Assembly: GCA_030037995.1 (NCBI GenBank)
Contig: JASHPQ010000004.1
Span: forward strand, 1-33,560
Direction: 5' to 3'
Source: Nitrososphaerales archaeon
GTDB lineage: Archaea; Thermoproteota; Nitrososphaeria; Nitrososphaerales; CADDZS01
Length of the DNA stretch: 33,560 nucleotides
Shown here: positions 1-8,168 of the stretch, piece after piece
Layout of the letters: each line of letters starts with the position of its first letter
How positions within the stretch are numbered: position 1 is the first letter of the stretch
Program-made: the position numbers and the translations under genes
Notes under the pieces: generated by a model
What the model was told of the DNA's origin: nothing
Database searches by the model: none
The model's input: the letters and a program-made list of their open reading frames with translations, nothing else

Positions 1-1347
1 GTGAACACATTTCGAGTACTAAAGCTCGAGGAAATAACTGAGGAAACAAAGCGGATCATTTTGCAGCGGTCTCGCTTCGATGTAAGCAGGATCGAACCCG
101 AAGTTAGACAGATAATGTCAGACATGAGGGAGAGAGGTGATGAATGCACCACAGAGTTTCTATCCAATCAAATAGGCAGAACCGTATCGCCAACTGAGAT
201 TGTCGTAAAAGATCACGACGTTTCCGAAGCTTATAGAAAAATCGGAAAGGAGATGACGCAGGCTATTAAGAGACTTATTCGAAACGTTCGGGCCTTCCAT
301 GAGAGACAACTCCCCAGTTCGTTCAAAGTACAAATCGAAAAGGGTGTGTATGCGGGTCAGTTAGTAATTCCTTTGAATTCAGCGGGTCTGTACGTGCCGT
401 CGGGTAAGGCTAGTTATCCTTCTGTTTCCGCGATGACGACTGTAGCCGCTAGTGTTGCGGGAGTTCCTAGAATCGCGGTGGCTTCCCCACCCATCGGTGG
501 CAACGAAATGAAAATGGATCCTGCTACTCTCGTCGCTGCCCATATCGCCGGTGCAACCGAGTTCTATATCATGGGTGGAACCCATGCTATCAGTGCATTT
601 GCTTACGGAACTAAGCTCGTTAAGCCTGTCGAATGCATAGCCGGACCAGGAGGTGCGTGGACTTTTGTTGCCAAACGATTGGTGAATGACTACGTTAGGC
701 TCGATTTACCAGCCGGTCCGAGCGAAGCGTTGGTATATTCCGATGGCACCGTTGACGCAGATCAAGTAGCTTGGGACGTGCTAAACGAAGCCGAGCACGG
801 GCCTGACTCTGCAGGAGTGTTTGTAACAACCTCCCTCGATTTTGCCGAAGAAGTCGCAGAGAAAATTGAAATTGCCTTGTCCTCTTTACCGGAGCCTCGT
901 GCTTCTTTCATAAAAGAGAACGCCAAGAAATATTCTGCCATAATAATATGTGCTAATGAAAGGGAGGCTGTCAAATTCATAAACGAATACGCTCCAGAGC
1001 ATCTTGGCATAGATTCCAAGTACGCTAGAAGGTTTCTTGCCAAGTATCAAAAGCTCCTAACTAATTTTGGAACTATATGTCTTAACACTCCGATTTCCGC
1101 AGGCAATTTTGGAGTAGGTCCCAACTCAACCCTTCCCACAGGAGGATATGCAAGACTTTTCTCTGGCCTGTCTCCTGATGCCTTCATCAAAAAGCCCACA
1201 GTTGAGGAATTTCGGGGCAAGAACTGGAAAGGATTTGCGGAGAACGTGATCAAGCTTGCAAGGTACGAAGGCTTTCCATCGCACGCAAAGGCGATGGAGA
1301 CCAAACTAAATAGGGTTAACGCTAGAAGTTTAGAGCAATCATCGTAG
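1..1347 (+). CDS. HisD-family dehydrogenase (histidinol dehydrogenase-like), divergent zinc site
   Basis: Histidinol dehydrogenase family protein, 448 aa, close to the usual 430-440. True HisD oxidises L-histidinol to histidine with two NAD+ in the cytosol. Family landmarks are clear: VPSGKASYPS, GGTHAISAFAYGT, AGPSEAL, EAEHGPDS (263-270), PEHLG with the catalytic Glu-His pair at 333-334, and LPTGGYAR. Compared with E. coli HisD, numbering from memory, His262 and His419 are kept (H266, H428). Zinc ligand Gln259 is Glu263, Asp360 is Asn369, and substrate-contacting His367 is Ser376. It may therefore be a paralogue acting on another amino alcohol or hydroxy compound. The GTG start is the first base of the window, so upstream context and an alternative start cannot be judged. 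It converges on the hisB-like gene with a 2-bp gap. Family is certain; histidine biosynthesis is not. Confidence 0.85.
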   Translation: MNTFRVLKLEEITEETKRIILQRSRFDVSRIEPEVRQIMSDMRERGDECTTEFLSNQIGRTVSPTEIVVKDHDVSEAYRKIGKEMTQAIKRLIRNVRAFHERQLPSSFKVQIEKGVYAGQLVIPLNSAGLYVPSGKASYPSVSAMTTVAASVAGVPRIAVASPPIGGNEMKMDPATLVAAHIAGATEFYIMGGTHAISAFAYGTKLVKPVECIAGPGGAWTFVAKRLVNDYVRLDLPAGPSEALVYSDGTVDADQVAWDVLNEAEHGPDSAGVFVTTSLDFAEEVAEKIEIALSSLPEPRASFIKENAKKYSAIIICANEREAVKFINEYAPEHLGIDSKYARRFLAKYQKLLTNFGTICLNTPISAGNFGVGPNSTLPTGGYARLFSGLSPDAFIKKPTVEEFRGKNWKGFAENVIKLARYEGFPSHAKAMETKLNRVNARSLEQSS

Positions 1348-1349
1348 TT

Positions 1350-1997
1350 CTATTCTAATGTACCCTTAACTCCAGCTACTCCTCCCTTTTTCCACTTGTC
1401 GTCCTGCAATGATTGTCTCAAGGCATCCCCAAATGCTCTGAAGCACGATTCCCAGAGATGGTGCGGATCATCTGCACGTTCCAGATCAATTTGAGCAGTA
1501 ACTTTCATCCCTTGAGCGAATCCTTGAAAGAAAGATTCCATGAATTCCTCTTGAACATCCTCAACTTGTCCAAATCTGCGTGCCTTTCTTTCTATAAATA
1601 TTCCAACCCTTCCCTCTAAGCTAAGCCGAACGCTTACAAAGGCTTCATCTAATATACCCTGACTAAATCCGTGGCCTTTTATGCCCGTATTTTGAGACCT
1701 GCTTAAAGCCATCTCGTAGAAAGCTCTTCCCATAACTATTCCGGTATCTTCTACAATAGTGTGATGAAGTAGATAACGAGGTGATTTAACCGACGCATCT
1801 ATGTTGAATCCGGAGAAGTAGGCTAACTCCTCAATCATGTGATTAAAAAAATGCAAGCCTGTGTCTATTTGCCATGGTTGCCTTGGTCCTGAGTAGATCC
1901 TACATCTAATCTCTGTCTCGGTGGTACGCCTAACCGCTTCGACAGAATCTGGACCAACATGGGGGAAAGATACCCCGAGAGATTTTTCAGTACTCAT
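1350..1997 (-). CDS. hisB: HisB-family imidazoleglycerol-phosphate dehydratase-like protein
   Basis: Imidazoleglycerol-phosphate dehydratase family, 215 aa (usual about 195). The normal enzyme is a Mn-dependent 24-mer that dehydrates IGP in histidine synthesis. Visible landmarks are the N-terminal RRTTETEI, TGLHFFNHM (residues 46-54; the family usually has FFDHM), the first metal motif at 78-84, ILDEAFV, and the second metal motif HHLWE (179-183), ending in GVKGTLE as in real IGPDs. The first metal motif reads HHTIVED, where the family has HHTVED; the extra residue shifts the glutamate by one position. It is followed on the other strand by the equally divergent HisD relative. The ATG start lies 31 bp downstream of the binding-protein gene stop, so cotranscription is possible. 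Genuine HisB or a repurposed relative cannot be settled from sequence alone. Confidence 0.8.
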   Translation of the reverse strand: MSTEKSLGVSFPHVGPDSVEAVRRTTETEIRCRIYSGPRQPWQIDTGLHFFNHMIEELAYFSGFNIDASVKSPRYLLHHTIVEDTGIVMGRAFYEMALSRSQNTGIKGHGFSQGILDEAFVSVRLSLEGRVGIFIERKARRFGQVEDVQEEFMESFFQGFAQGMKVTAQIDLERADDPHHLWESCFRAFGDALRQSLQDDKWKKGGVAGVKGTLE

Positions 1998-2028
1998 TAT
2001 GTGTCCTACTCGAGCTAGCTGGAGATTG

Positions 2029-4053
2029 TTAAGAGTGTTGACCGTTCACGAACTGTATCGTGTTGAAAATGGCGGTGTCGGTCTGTCCGCCCCAGACCGG
2101 GTCCGTGTAGAACCCCGGCTTGATCAGCATCGCATTATAGACGACAGAGCCATCACATAGAGTCAGTTTGCAGTTGCCCAACCAGACGTAGGGAGCATCG
2201 TTGTAGATCACCGATTGGGCGTTTCGCACGAGTGGCTGGATGTACGACACATTGTTGCTTGATAACAACGCAGTCACGGCTTCCTCCACTGTCGGATTGG
2301 AATAAAGCGCATCATTCCCAAACGTTGACCTGTTACTTACCGTTGCAACCCATTGATCAACCGGGGTAGCTGTGTCTGGGCCCACCCACAAGCCTTCATC
2401 CATAGTCAACTGCCCCATTAACTGTAGGTTCGAGGGTTGGCTCATTGCTGAATAGCTTGAGCCATATATTGTGTACCATTCGGCCAAAGGCGACAAGCCA
2501 ATATTGACGGTGATTCCGATCTGACTCAAGTCAGCCTGAACAATTTGGGCAGTCTCGATGCAGAAAGAACACGTCGATACGGTGTCGAAATTCAATGTAG
2601 GAATATTGGTTACGCCGGACTTGTTCAGATACTGCATTGCTAGAGTCACATTGTACGAATATTGGCTGTAATTTCCAAGATCGTAATATTGAGGATAGCC
2701 CGGAATCCCCGGTCCAATTAACGTATTCATCTGTCCAAAAAAAACTTGTTGAACAATGTCTGAATAGTTAATTGCATGGACAATCGCCAATCTAAAATCA
2801 GTAATGTTGGTCGGATAAACCAGAGTATTGAGTGCAATAACCGGGGGACTAGACTGACCAACAGCGGGACTAGTAGTGTACCCATACCGACTAGGATTAG
2901 CTTCAACGAGAGGCCAATCCTGCTCGGTTATTCCGACGACCTGGGCTGCTCCACTGGATAGGTCTGCGTACCGAGTGATGTCATCGGACTTGAAATAGAT
3001 GACGACGTTCTTTACGTTTCCCGGAGATAGAACTGGATTGGCCACAATTTGGGCCGCAGAAAGGTCTTTTCCCCAGTAGGTGGGATTCTGTTGATAGGTA
3101 ACATACCCGTTGACTTGTTCCCCGGTTATCGTGTAAGGACCCGTTCCTGGAATGGGGCTGGTGTTGAAGTACGTGTTGATCGCCGTGGGAGTGCCAAATC
3201 CCCCGTTATTGAGCACGTATTGTGTATCAAACATAAGTCCTGGGTACGCAACCAGTGCACCCAGCAACCACGTGATCGGTGAGCTCAAGTGAAAGACAAG
3301 GGTGTATTCGCCGGTCACATAGATTGGCCACGTAGAGTTCATCATCATGTTCAAAGTCTGCTGCGAGGGATTCGTGACCCCTCCGCTGCTGTTGATCGCA
3401 CTAATTGTCTCCGGTCCAAAGTTCACAACGCTCATGTTGAAGATAGGAAATGACTCGAACCAGTTGGAGCTATTCCCCGACAGGTAGTACAGTCCATATT
3501 CCTCTAGCCAAGCCGAGTAAGCGTTGAATGGATCTCCATTTGAGAAATTAATTCCCGGACGCAGGTTGAATGTCCAGGTCAACCCGTCCGCAGACACGTT
3601 CCATCCGGAAGCCAACACGGGGACGAATTGTAACTGCCCGTAAAGCGCTTCCTCGCTCTCATTTAGCGTCACGAGAGATTGGTAGACAGTATACATGTCC
3701 CAGTTGGGCCACGGTAGACTGTCAATAGCCCAGAGCTGGTTTACACTGGGAGATGGGTAGTTATAATCATCCATGACCAAAGTCTGGAGAACCGGACTGG
3801 TAGTTGCTGTACTGGTTTGCGTAGTTGATGCAGTACTAATAGGACTGCTGGAAGTCGATGAGCTGCTCGAAGTAACAGCAACTGATGAAGTGGACGTTGG
3901 GGTGGAAGATGTTGTTGTGGTCGATTTGGTCGAAGGTGAGATGACTAAAAAGACACCCACAATTATTATGATGATGACGACGATCGAAACAACTATCGAC
4001 AGGACCCGGCTGATTCCATATTTTTTCCCATTTGCAAATCCGGAATTGCGCAA
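2029..4053 (-). CDS. ABC transporter substrate-binding protein, family 5 (oligopeptide/dipeptide type)
   Basis: Extracellular solute-binding protein of the DppA/OppA (SBP_bac_5) type, 674 aa. An N-terminal hydrophobic helix (about residues 17-43) anchors it. A Ser/Thr stalk of about 45 residues follows (47-90), which is typical of archaeal binding proteins held off the membrane and probably O-glycosylated. The binding domain carries family landmarks: VPVLASGWNVSADGLTWTFNLRPGINFSNG, GTGPYTI, QNPTYWG, and DFRLAIVHAINY with its preceding ligand-binding region. Many Asn-X-Ser/Thr sequons suggest N-glycosylation. No permease or ATPase genes lie in the window, so this is an orphan binding protein or its partners are elsewhere. 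The substrate is probably a peptide but cannot be read from sequence. Confidence 0.88.
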   Translation of the reverse strand: MRNSGFANGKKYGISRVLSIVVSIVVIIIIIVGVFLVISPSTKSTTTTSSTPTSTSSVAVTSSSSSTSSSPISTASTTQTSTATTSPVLQTLVMDDYNYPSPSVNQLWAIDSLPWPNWDMYTVYQSLVTLNESEEALYGQLQFVPVLASGWNVSADGLTWTFNLRPGINFSNGDPFNAYSAWLEEYGLYYLSGNSSNWFESFPIFNMSVVNFGPETISAINSSGGVTNPSQQTLNMMMNSTWPIYVTGEYTLVFHLSSPITWLLGALVAYPGLMFDTQYVLNNGGFGTPTAINTYFNTSPIPGTGPYTITGEQVNGYVTYQQNPTYWGKDLSAAQIVANPVLSPGNVKNVVIYFKSDDITRYADLSSGAAQVVGITEQDWPLVEANPSRYGYTTSPAVGQSSPPVIALNTLVYPTNITDFRLAIVHAINYSDIVQQVFFGQMNTLIGPGIPGYPQYYDLGNYSQYSYNVTLAMQYLNKSGVTNIPTLNFDTVSTCSFCIETAQIVQADLSQIGITVNIGLSPLAEWYTIYGSSYSAMSQPSNLQLMGQLTMDEGLWVGPDTATPVDQWVATVSNRSTFGNDALYSNPTVEEAVTALLSSNNVSYIQPLVRNAQSVIYNDAPYVWLGNCKLTLCDGSVVYNAMLIKPGFYTDPVWGGQTDTAIFNTIQFVNGQHS

Positions 4054-4085
4054 AATTTTACAGCTGCTTTTTCCGACACAGCCGC

Positions 4086-4100
4086 ATATTTATGTTATAC
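4086..4100 (-). promoter_or_regulatory. Likely TATA-box region for the binding-protein gene
   Basis: Read on the minus strand, the sequence is GTATAACATAAATAT, an AT-rich TATA-like element about 35-45 bp upstream of the ATG at 4053. That spacing fits an archaeal promoter with a short leader. It is a visual call without a scoring matrix. Confidence 0.35.
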
Positions 4101-4239
4101 TAAAATCTTGCGTCTGAGGAAAACAGGGAGGTAACAAGAAATTTTGGATCAAGTAGCTCGTCAGTGGCTTCCATCAAATGTTTCTGATTTCACTTTCCTT
4201 TCTGAGTTGCTATTTAGCTGCAATTTCTGTTAGGGCCTA

Positions 4240-5184
4240 TTACACCATGGCCTGATGTGCGGAGGTCTCGGCCGCCATGTAAGTATCGAAGACAGCAGAA
4301 GCCGCATTCTCGATTTCTTTGTCTTCTGCCTCTGTCAATTTCATGGGGATAAACTGATCGTTTGCAAATGATACTGGTCTGCTTACATGTACATATTCGT
4401 TCATTCCACCTCCACGAAAAGGTAATCCAATTGAAAGTACGGTATCTTGTTTGGTTGATATGGCGTTTACTATATCCGCTAGGGCGCAGGCGGGCCCATA
4501 GACTACTCCTCCGAGTGAATTAATGATTGCCTCGGGTTTTTCTCTAACGTTTCGTACAACTTTGTCTTTCGTATTGTTTTCTTTGTTTGTGTCTCCCAGA
4601 AATACACCAAGAGGCTTTCCACAAACTCTCGCTGTCGACCACAGGAAAACCGAGTCAATGCCGTGTTCGCCCCCGACAAATGCCTCAACATTTTCCCCCG
4701 CTAATCCGAGGAATTGCGAAAGTTCTGCCCTAAGTCTCAAACTATCAATGTGACAGCCACTGCTTAGGACGTACTTCGTACCACTCTGCCTTTGAAAAAG
4801 TGTAGACATGGCATCAACGGGATTTGTAACGAGGACGTATTTTGCACTTGGATTGGATTTGCCAAGTTTTCTTGCAAACCGGCTTATTATGGGTGAGTTT
4901 GAAGAAACTAGATAACGCCGCCCAAGACCGGCCTCCGCAGGCTTTCCAGCAGCTATCACGATTAAATCCGCAGTTGAAAGGTTATCAATTGTATCAACAG
5001 CTCGTATACGTGCATCGAATTTCAAGGACACTGCGGCGTGATGCAAGTCAGTCGCTAAGTTGCTAGATCTATTTGAATGATCTCGCGCGTTGACTAAACT
5101 CAACTCATCGATATAGTCTTGGTGCAATAATTGGAATGCGAAGGTTTGCCCGACTCTGCCCAATCCGATTATTGCCACGTGCAA
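4240..5184 (-). CDS. Malate/L-lactate dehydrogenase-family oxidoreductase with altered substrate residue
   Basis: LDH/MDH-family NAD(P)-dependent 2-hydroxyacid dehydrogenase, 314 aa, normal length. Landmarks are the Rossmann motif GLGRVG (7-12), NPVD (121-124), catalytic Asp147 and substrate Arg150 in DSLR, and catalytic His174 in GGEHG. The residue that normally separates malate (Arg102) from lactate (Gln102) enzymes falls in AGKPAEAG and is Ala83. The Asp that usually ends beta-2 and holds the NAD ribose appears replaced (LVNARDH), hinting at altered NAD versus NADP preference. It is the last gene of a probable operon with the two aconitase X subunits, starting 38 bp after the small subunit's stop. 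The start is ATG directly before the glycine motif. Malate is therefore not a safe substrate assignment. Confidence 0.85.
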   Translation of the reverse strand: MHVAIIGLGRVGQTFAFQLLHQDYIDELSLVNARDHSNRSSNLATDLHHAAVSLKFDARIRAVDTIDNLSTADLIVIAAGKPAEAGLGRRYLVSSNSPIISRFARKLGKSNPSAKYVLVTNPVDAMSTLFQRQSGTKYVLSSGCHIDSLRLRAELSQFLGLAGENVEAFVGGEHGIDSVFLWSTARVCGKPLGVFLGDTNKENNTKDKVVRNVREKPEAIINSLGGVVYGPACALADIVNAISTKQDTVLSIGLPFRGGGMNEYVHVSRPVSFANDQFIPMKLTEAEDKEIENAASAVFDTYMAAETSAHQAMV

Positions 5185-5222
5185 GAGCTACGGATTCCTC
5201 TCTTCAACCTCTTTTGGCGGCC

Positions 5223-5648
5223 CTAGTGCTTGATCACCATGACAATCTGATGATCAGAATCTACCTTTACGAAATCACCATTATCTATGACCTTGAATGG
5301 GTCCTCTTGTAAACGATCCACCAAGGGAATTTTTGTCAAGACTGCGCTTCCAACGAGAACAGGTTCCACATCTAAAACAATCATTGCGCTGGGCTTCGCG
5401 TTATTCAGCATTAATTTTGCCAGGCCATCCATTTGGACTGCCGAACTCGCTTTGCCGGAAGGAAATATGAGTACCTTCCCTGAAACGCTCTTACCTTCGA
5501 GCTCGTGACCTTTCTCTCTGATTACTCCTGTTTTCGGATTAGCCAGATAGAAGCAGATCGTATCGCGAGAGAGAAGAGCTTCTCCTTCGCCGTACCCTGG
5601 CGAAATCTTGTGACACTTTAATTTGAGCTCTTGCCTGTTTTCGTTCAA
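5223..5648 (-). CDS. Aconitase X small (swivel) subunit; probable phosphomevalonate dehydratase small subunit
   Basis: DUF126/AcnX swivelling domain, 141 aa. It reads SPGYGEGEAL, then EKGHELEGKSVSGKVLIFPSGKASS (46-70) and IPLVDRLQEDPF, all characteristic of the family. In archaea this subunit pairs with the AcnX catalytic subunit as mevalonate 5-phosphate dehydratase. That enzyme makes trans-anhydromevalonate 5-phosphate in the archaeal mevalonate route to isoprenoid lipids. The large subunit lies 12 bp upstream on the same strand, so the two are surely cotranscribed. The alternative family function, cis-3-hydroxy-L-proline dehydratase, is less likely given the separate-subunit archaeal form. 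Family membership is certain from motifs; substrate is inferred. Confidence 0.88.
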   Translation of the reverse strand: MNENRQELKLKCHKISPGYGEGEALLSRDTICFYLANPKTGVIREKGHELEGKSVSGKVLIFPSGKASSAVQMDGLAKLMLNNAKPSAMIVLDVEPVLVGSAVLTKIPLVDRLQEDPFKVIDNGDFVKVDSDHQIVMVIKH

Positions 5649-5660
5649 AGTCTAGTTCTC

Positions 5661-6944
5661 TTACTCCATTGCTGAGGCGACGCATTCCTCCACGGATCCG
5701 ACTCTCACGTCTCCGAACCTTCTATAATAGGCACACTTTGGTGAGTCTGTCATCCCAGTTTTCCCCCTCAAGTTGTTCCAGCAAAACATGTCAATGCAGG
5801 TGTCAACAATAACCCGAGCCCCGGAGTCTTCTATAGTTTTGACATAACCTCCCCTTTCGGCCAGTACCTTCGTCGTGGCAGAAGTGTTTACCCAGAAGCT
5901 AATGTCCTGCTTCAATTTCTTGCCCTTCAACAGCTCGGCGATCTTGTGGATCTGGTCTAGATTGTAATGAGGACAACCCAATATTACCGTGTCAATATCC
6001 CTGCTTCCACTTTGCAAGGATTCTTCGATTTCCCTGAGATTATGATTTGTGACTGTCATTGTATCTTTCGGCTTATTACCGCCGAAAGCATCCACGACTG
6101 TCTTGGAATCTACAGTGATCCCTGGAATGTGAAACATTGGAATGGCTCCAGAAACGTTCAACATTGCACAAAGGTTGATGTATTGATCAATACTTGGACG
6201 ATCCTTCATTCCGGTAAAAACGGGAATTCCATTTCCAACCTGCTTGCCAATATACTGACCCAATAGAGAGTAGTCAAATCCATCTTTTAGATCGCATTCC
6301 ACGTTCACAAGAACCGTTCCCTTTCTATTTTCAGTAAAATGCAATCCATATTCAGGGGTCTTGCCGATTATCCCCGCCGCAAGAGCGGTCTGTATTGACT
6401 CGCGGTTAGAAAAAGCTCCGATCACCGAATTTACATATGGAGTTGCGCTTGATTCGGAGAAAGCAACGTGCTCACCATATTCCGGTATGTTCTCGGCAAG
6501 GTACGGAATGCATGACTGACTCATTATAGCCCCGATCTGCTTGTAGTAGTATTTCACTTTCCAAGCAACGGAAGCTTCTTCATGCTCATCGTTGATATTA
6601 ATGAGGTTCTGAAAGTAATCGAAATCCACCACCGGATTGGTAGTTGTCAAGGCTTTGCACCTCGCATTCCCCTTTGCCAGGATTTCAACAAAGAATAGAT
6701 CTCCCTCTTGTCCGCTAGAAGCGGCATGGGCTCGCGAAATTGGAATCAATCCTCTTGCATCGAATGCATCACCAATAGCAACTAAGAGCTCCATAGCCGT
6801 TTGAGCACCTGCTCCGTCTTCGCCTTTGAGAATGCCTTCTTCTTCGTTGGTTAGATGCAAATCCTTTCCATTCTCAAGTTCTGAATATTTAGCAATTTGC
6901 GAGGATAGGTATTGGAAATACCAAGACAGGCTTGTCCAGTCCAT
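5661..6944 (-). CDS. Aconitase X catalytic subunit; probable phosphomevalonate dehydratase large subunit
   Basis: AcnX catalytic subunit (DUF521), 427 aa, an Fe-S hydro-lyase. Visible landmarks are LTNEEEGILKGEDGAG, the cysteine motif SQSCIPYL followed by EYGEHVAFSESSATPYVNSVIGAFSNRES and TPEYG, a second cysteine in ILGCPHYNL, and the third in DTCIDM; these would hold the cluster. In archaea this protein with its DUF126 partner dehydrates mevalonate 5-phosphate. There are about 30 residues before the usual family start (MDWTSLSWYF...), so translation may begin later or there is a short lineage-specific extension. First gene of an operon with the small subunit and a dehydrogenase. The upstream region to about 7040 is AT-rich and likely holds the promoter. 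Confidence 0.88.
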   Translation of the reverse strand: MDWTSLSWYFQYLSSQIAKYSELENGKDLHLTNEEEGILKGEDGAGAQTAMELLVAIGDAFDARGLIPISRAHAASSGQEGDLFFVEILAKGNARCKALTTTNPVVDFDYFQNLININDEHEEASVAWKVKYYYKQIGAIMSQSCIPYLAENIPEYGEHVAFSESSATPYVNSVIGAFSNRESIQTALAAGIIGKTPEYGLHFTENRKGTVLVNVECDLKDGFDYSLLGQYIGKQVGNGIPVFTGMKDRPSIDQYINLCAMLNVSGAIPMFHIPGITVDSKTVVDAFGGNKPKDTMTVTNHNLREIEESLQSGSRDIDTVILGCPHYNLDQIHKIAELLKGKKLKQDISFWVNTSATTKVLAERGGYVKTIEDSGARVIVDTCIDMFCWNNLRGKTGMTDSPKCAYYRRFGDVRVGSVEECVASAME

Positions 6945-7246
6945 GACTTGCTACGATCTCTGGAGATTTTTTGTTCGGAGCTTTGACTGATCTGCCGGAA
7001 TTTCGTAGCTTCTTTCGACTGTCATGCCCAATAATTTACAGATTTAAAAAAATTAAATAAAATATGAGTTGTTTCTGACAGAATCGATTTTGTTTGTAAA
7101 TGTAGATTGTGATTGCCATTAGCCGAAGTCGAGAAATGGGTGAACGGAGTAATCCCCGGTACAGTTCACAAAAAGTACCCTTCAAAATCCAACTCGATAT
7201 TCGTATTCTAACTCCGTCACACTCTTTATCCGCTATAACGCATCCC

Positions 7247-7780
7247 ATGAGGGTCGAAAAATTGTCGCAGGGCCTTCAGTTAGACGAAGCGATGGGCAGC
7301 GGCATCTTGGACGGCATAAGCAAGGGGCTGGACACGATCGGGCCCAACGTCGAACAGGTGTTCTACACAGAGATGATGCTTTCGCACAACCTGACCAAGA
7401 ACGAGATCCTTGAGCGGCCGGAGGTCTTCACGGAGGCCATGTCTCGGTTTTTCCGGGTCGGCACTTCACTGGTAGACAGGGCCATCGGGCAGGAGATCGT
7501 GAAGAACTTTGGGATCCCAGTATCTCCCGGCTTGAACTTCAAGACCGCCCTGGAGCTCGTGATGAAGCTGCCGGCGGCGTCTCCCGCCAAGAAGCCAGTC
7601 GCGCAGGGAGAGTATGACCCAAATTTTTGTAAGACCTGCCAAAAGCTGGGCAGGGCAGATCCCACCGCCGCGAGAGTACCCTTCAGCGATTGCCAAGAGC
7701 ACTACACGAAAAGGGTAGCGCATCTCAAAAAGACAGTCCGGTTTGAGGGAAATCTACGCTTCAATCCGCTGTTCGGCTGA
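7247..7780 (+). CDS. NitrOD5-like domain protein with CxxC...CxxH zinc-binding tail
   Basis: Protein of 177 aa from the ATG at 7247. The frame is open to 7109, but the extra 46 residues are of low complexity and CTTTATC lies about 25 bp upstream, so a leaderless start at 7247 fits best. Residues 20-90 (ILDGISKGLDTIGPNVEQVF..., then VDRAIGQEIVKNFGI) look like the NitrOD5 output domain described in Thaumarchaeota; this match is from memory and moderate. A Pro/Ala linker follows. The tail holds C128-x2-C131 and C149-x2-H152, which could bind one zinc ion. A role in signal output or regulation is guessed. It sits alone, divergent from the aconitase X operon. Confidence 0.7.
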   Translation: MRVEKLSQGLQLDEAMGSGILDGISKGLDTIGPNVEQVFYTEMMLSHNLTKNEILERPEVFTEAMSRFFRVGTSLVDRAIGQEIVKNFGIPVSPGLNFKTALELVMKLPAASPAKKPVAQGEYDPNFCKTCQKLGRADPTAARVPFSDCQEHYTKRVAHLKKTVRFEGNLRFNPLFG

Positions 7781-7867
7781 AAATTCAGTACACCGTGAAT
7801 ATTCATTCTTCGGTTGACACTGTAAAGGAACCCTTTTGACATTCCACGGTTTTGTGTACCAAAGAAA

Positions 7868-8009
7868 TGACAGTGAAACCGCCTGCACGAATCCAGCGGG
7901 CGACGCACGGCCCGGAGAAATTCGTAAGTTCATCGGGTTGTACGATGACTACGAAAGAGAAGAAATTACTATATCGATGATGGCCCGGGAATTTAGTGAT
8001 CAGATTTGA
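7868..8009 (+). pseudogene. Frameshifted remnant of a small protein in a 388-bp gene-poor gap
   Basis: No intact gene fits between 7781 and 8168. On the plus strand a frame from ATG 7868 reads MTVKPPARIQRATHGPEKF and then loses sense. From 7914 the neighbouring frame continues with protein-like sequence, IRKFIGLYDDYEREEITIS then MAREF, to a stop at 8007-8009. Joined, they would form one peptide with a HTH-like ITISMMAREF segment, so a single indel near 7915 is the simple explanation. Weak alone, because the fragment is short; the source family is not recognised. Confidence 0.35.
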
Positions 8010-8168
8010 GGTAGAAATACTGTTGAGCGATGTGGAATCAAGCTGCCAGGTCCAGATCAAAGTTGACTGCCATCAGAATCGTCTATAGTAGCTTATTGAT
8101 CAGGGCCGACTTCGAGAAGCTCTTTAGGTTACAAATTGAATTCTGACTCGTCGTCATCATAGTAGAAG

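Noticed and set aside
7803-8060. 85-codon minus-strand frame in the gap before vapC.
   Set aside because: Composition is not protein-like and the plus strand gives better fragments; no start context seen.
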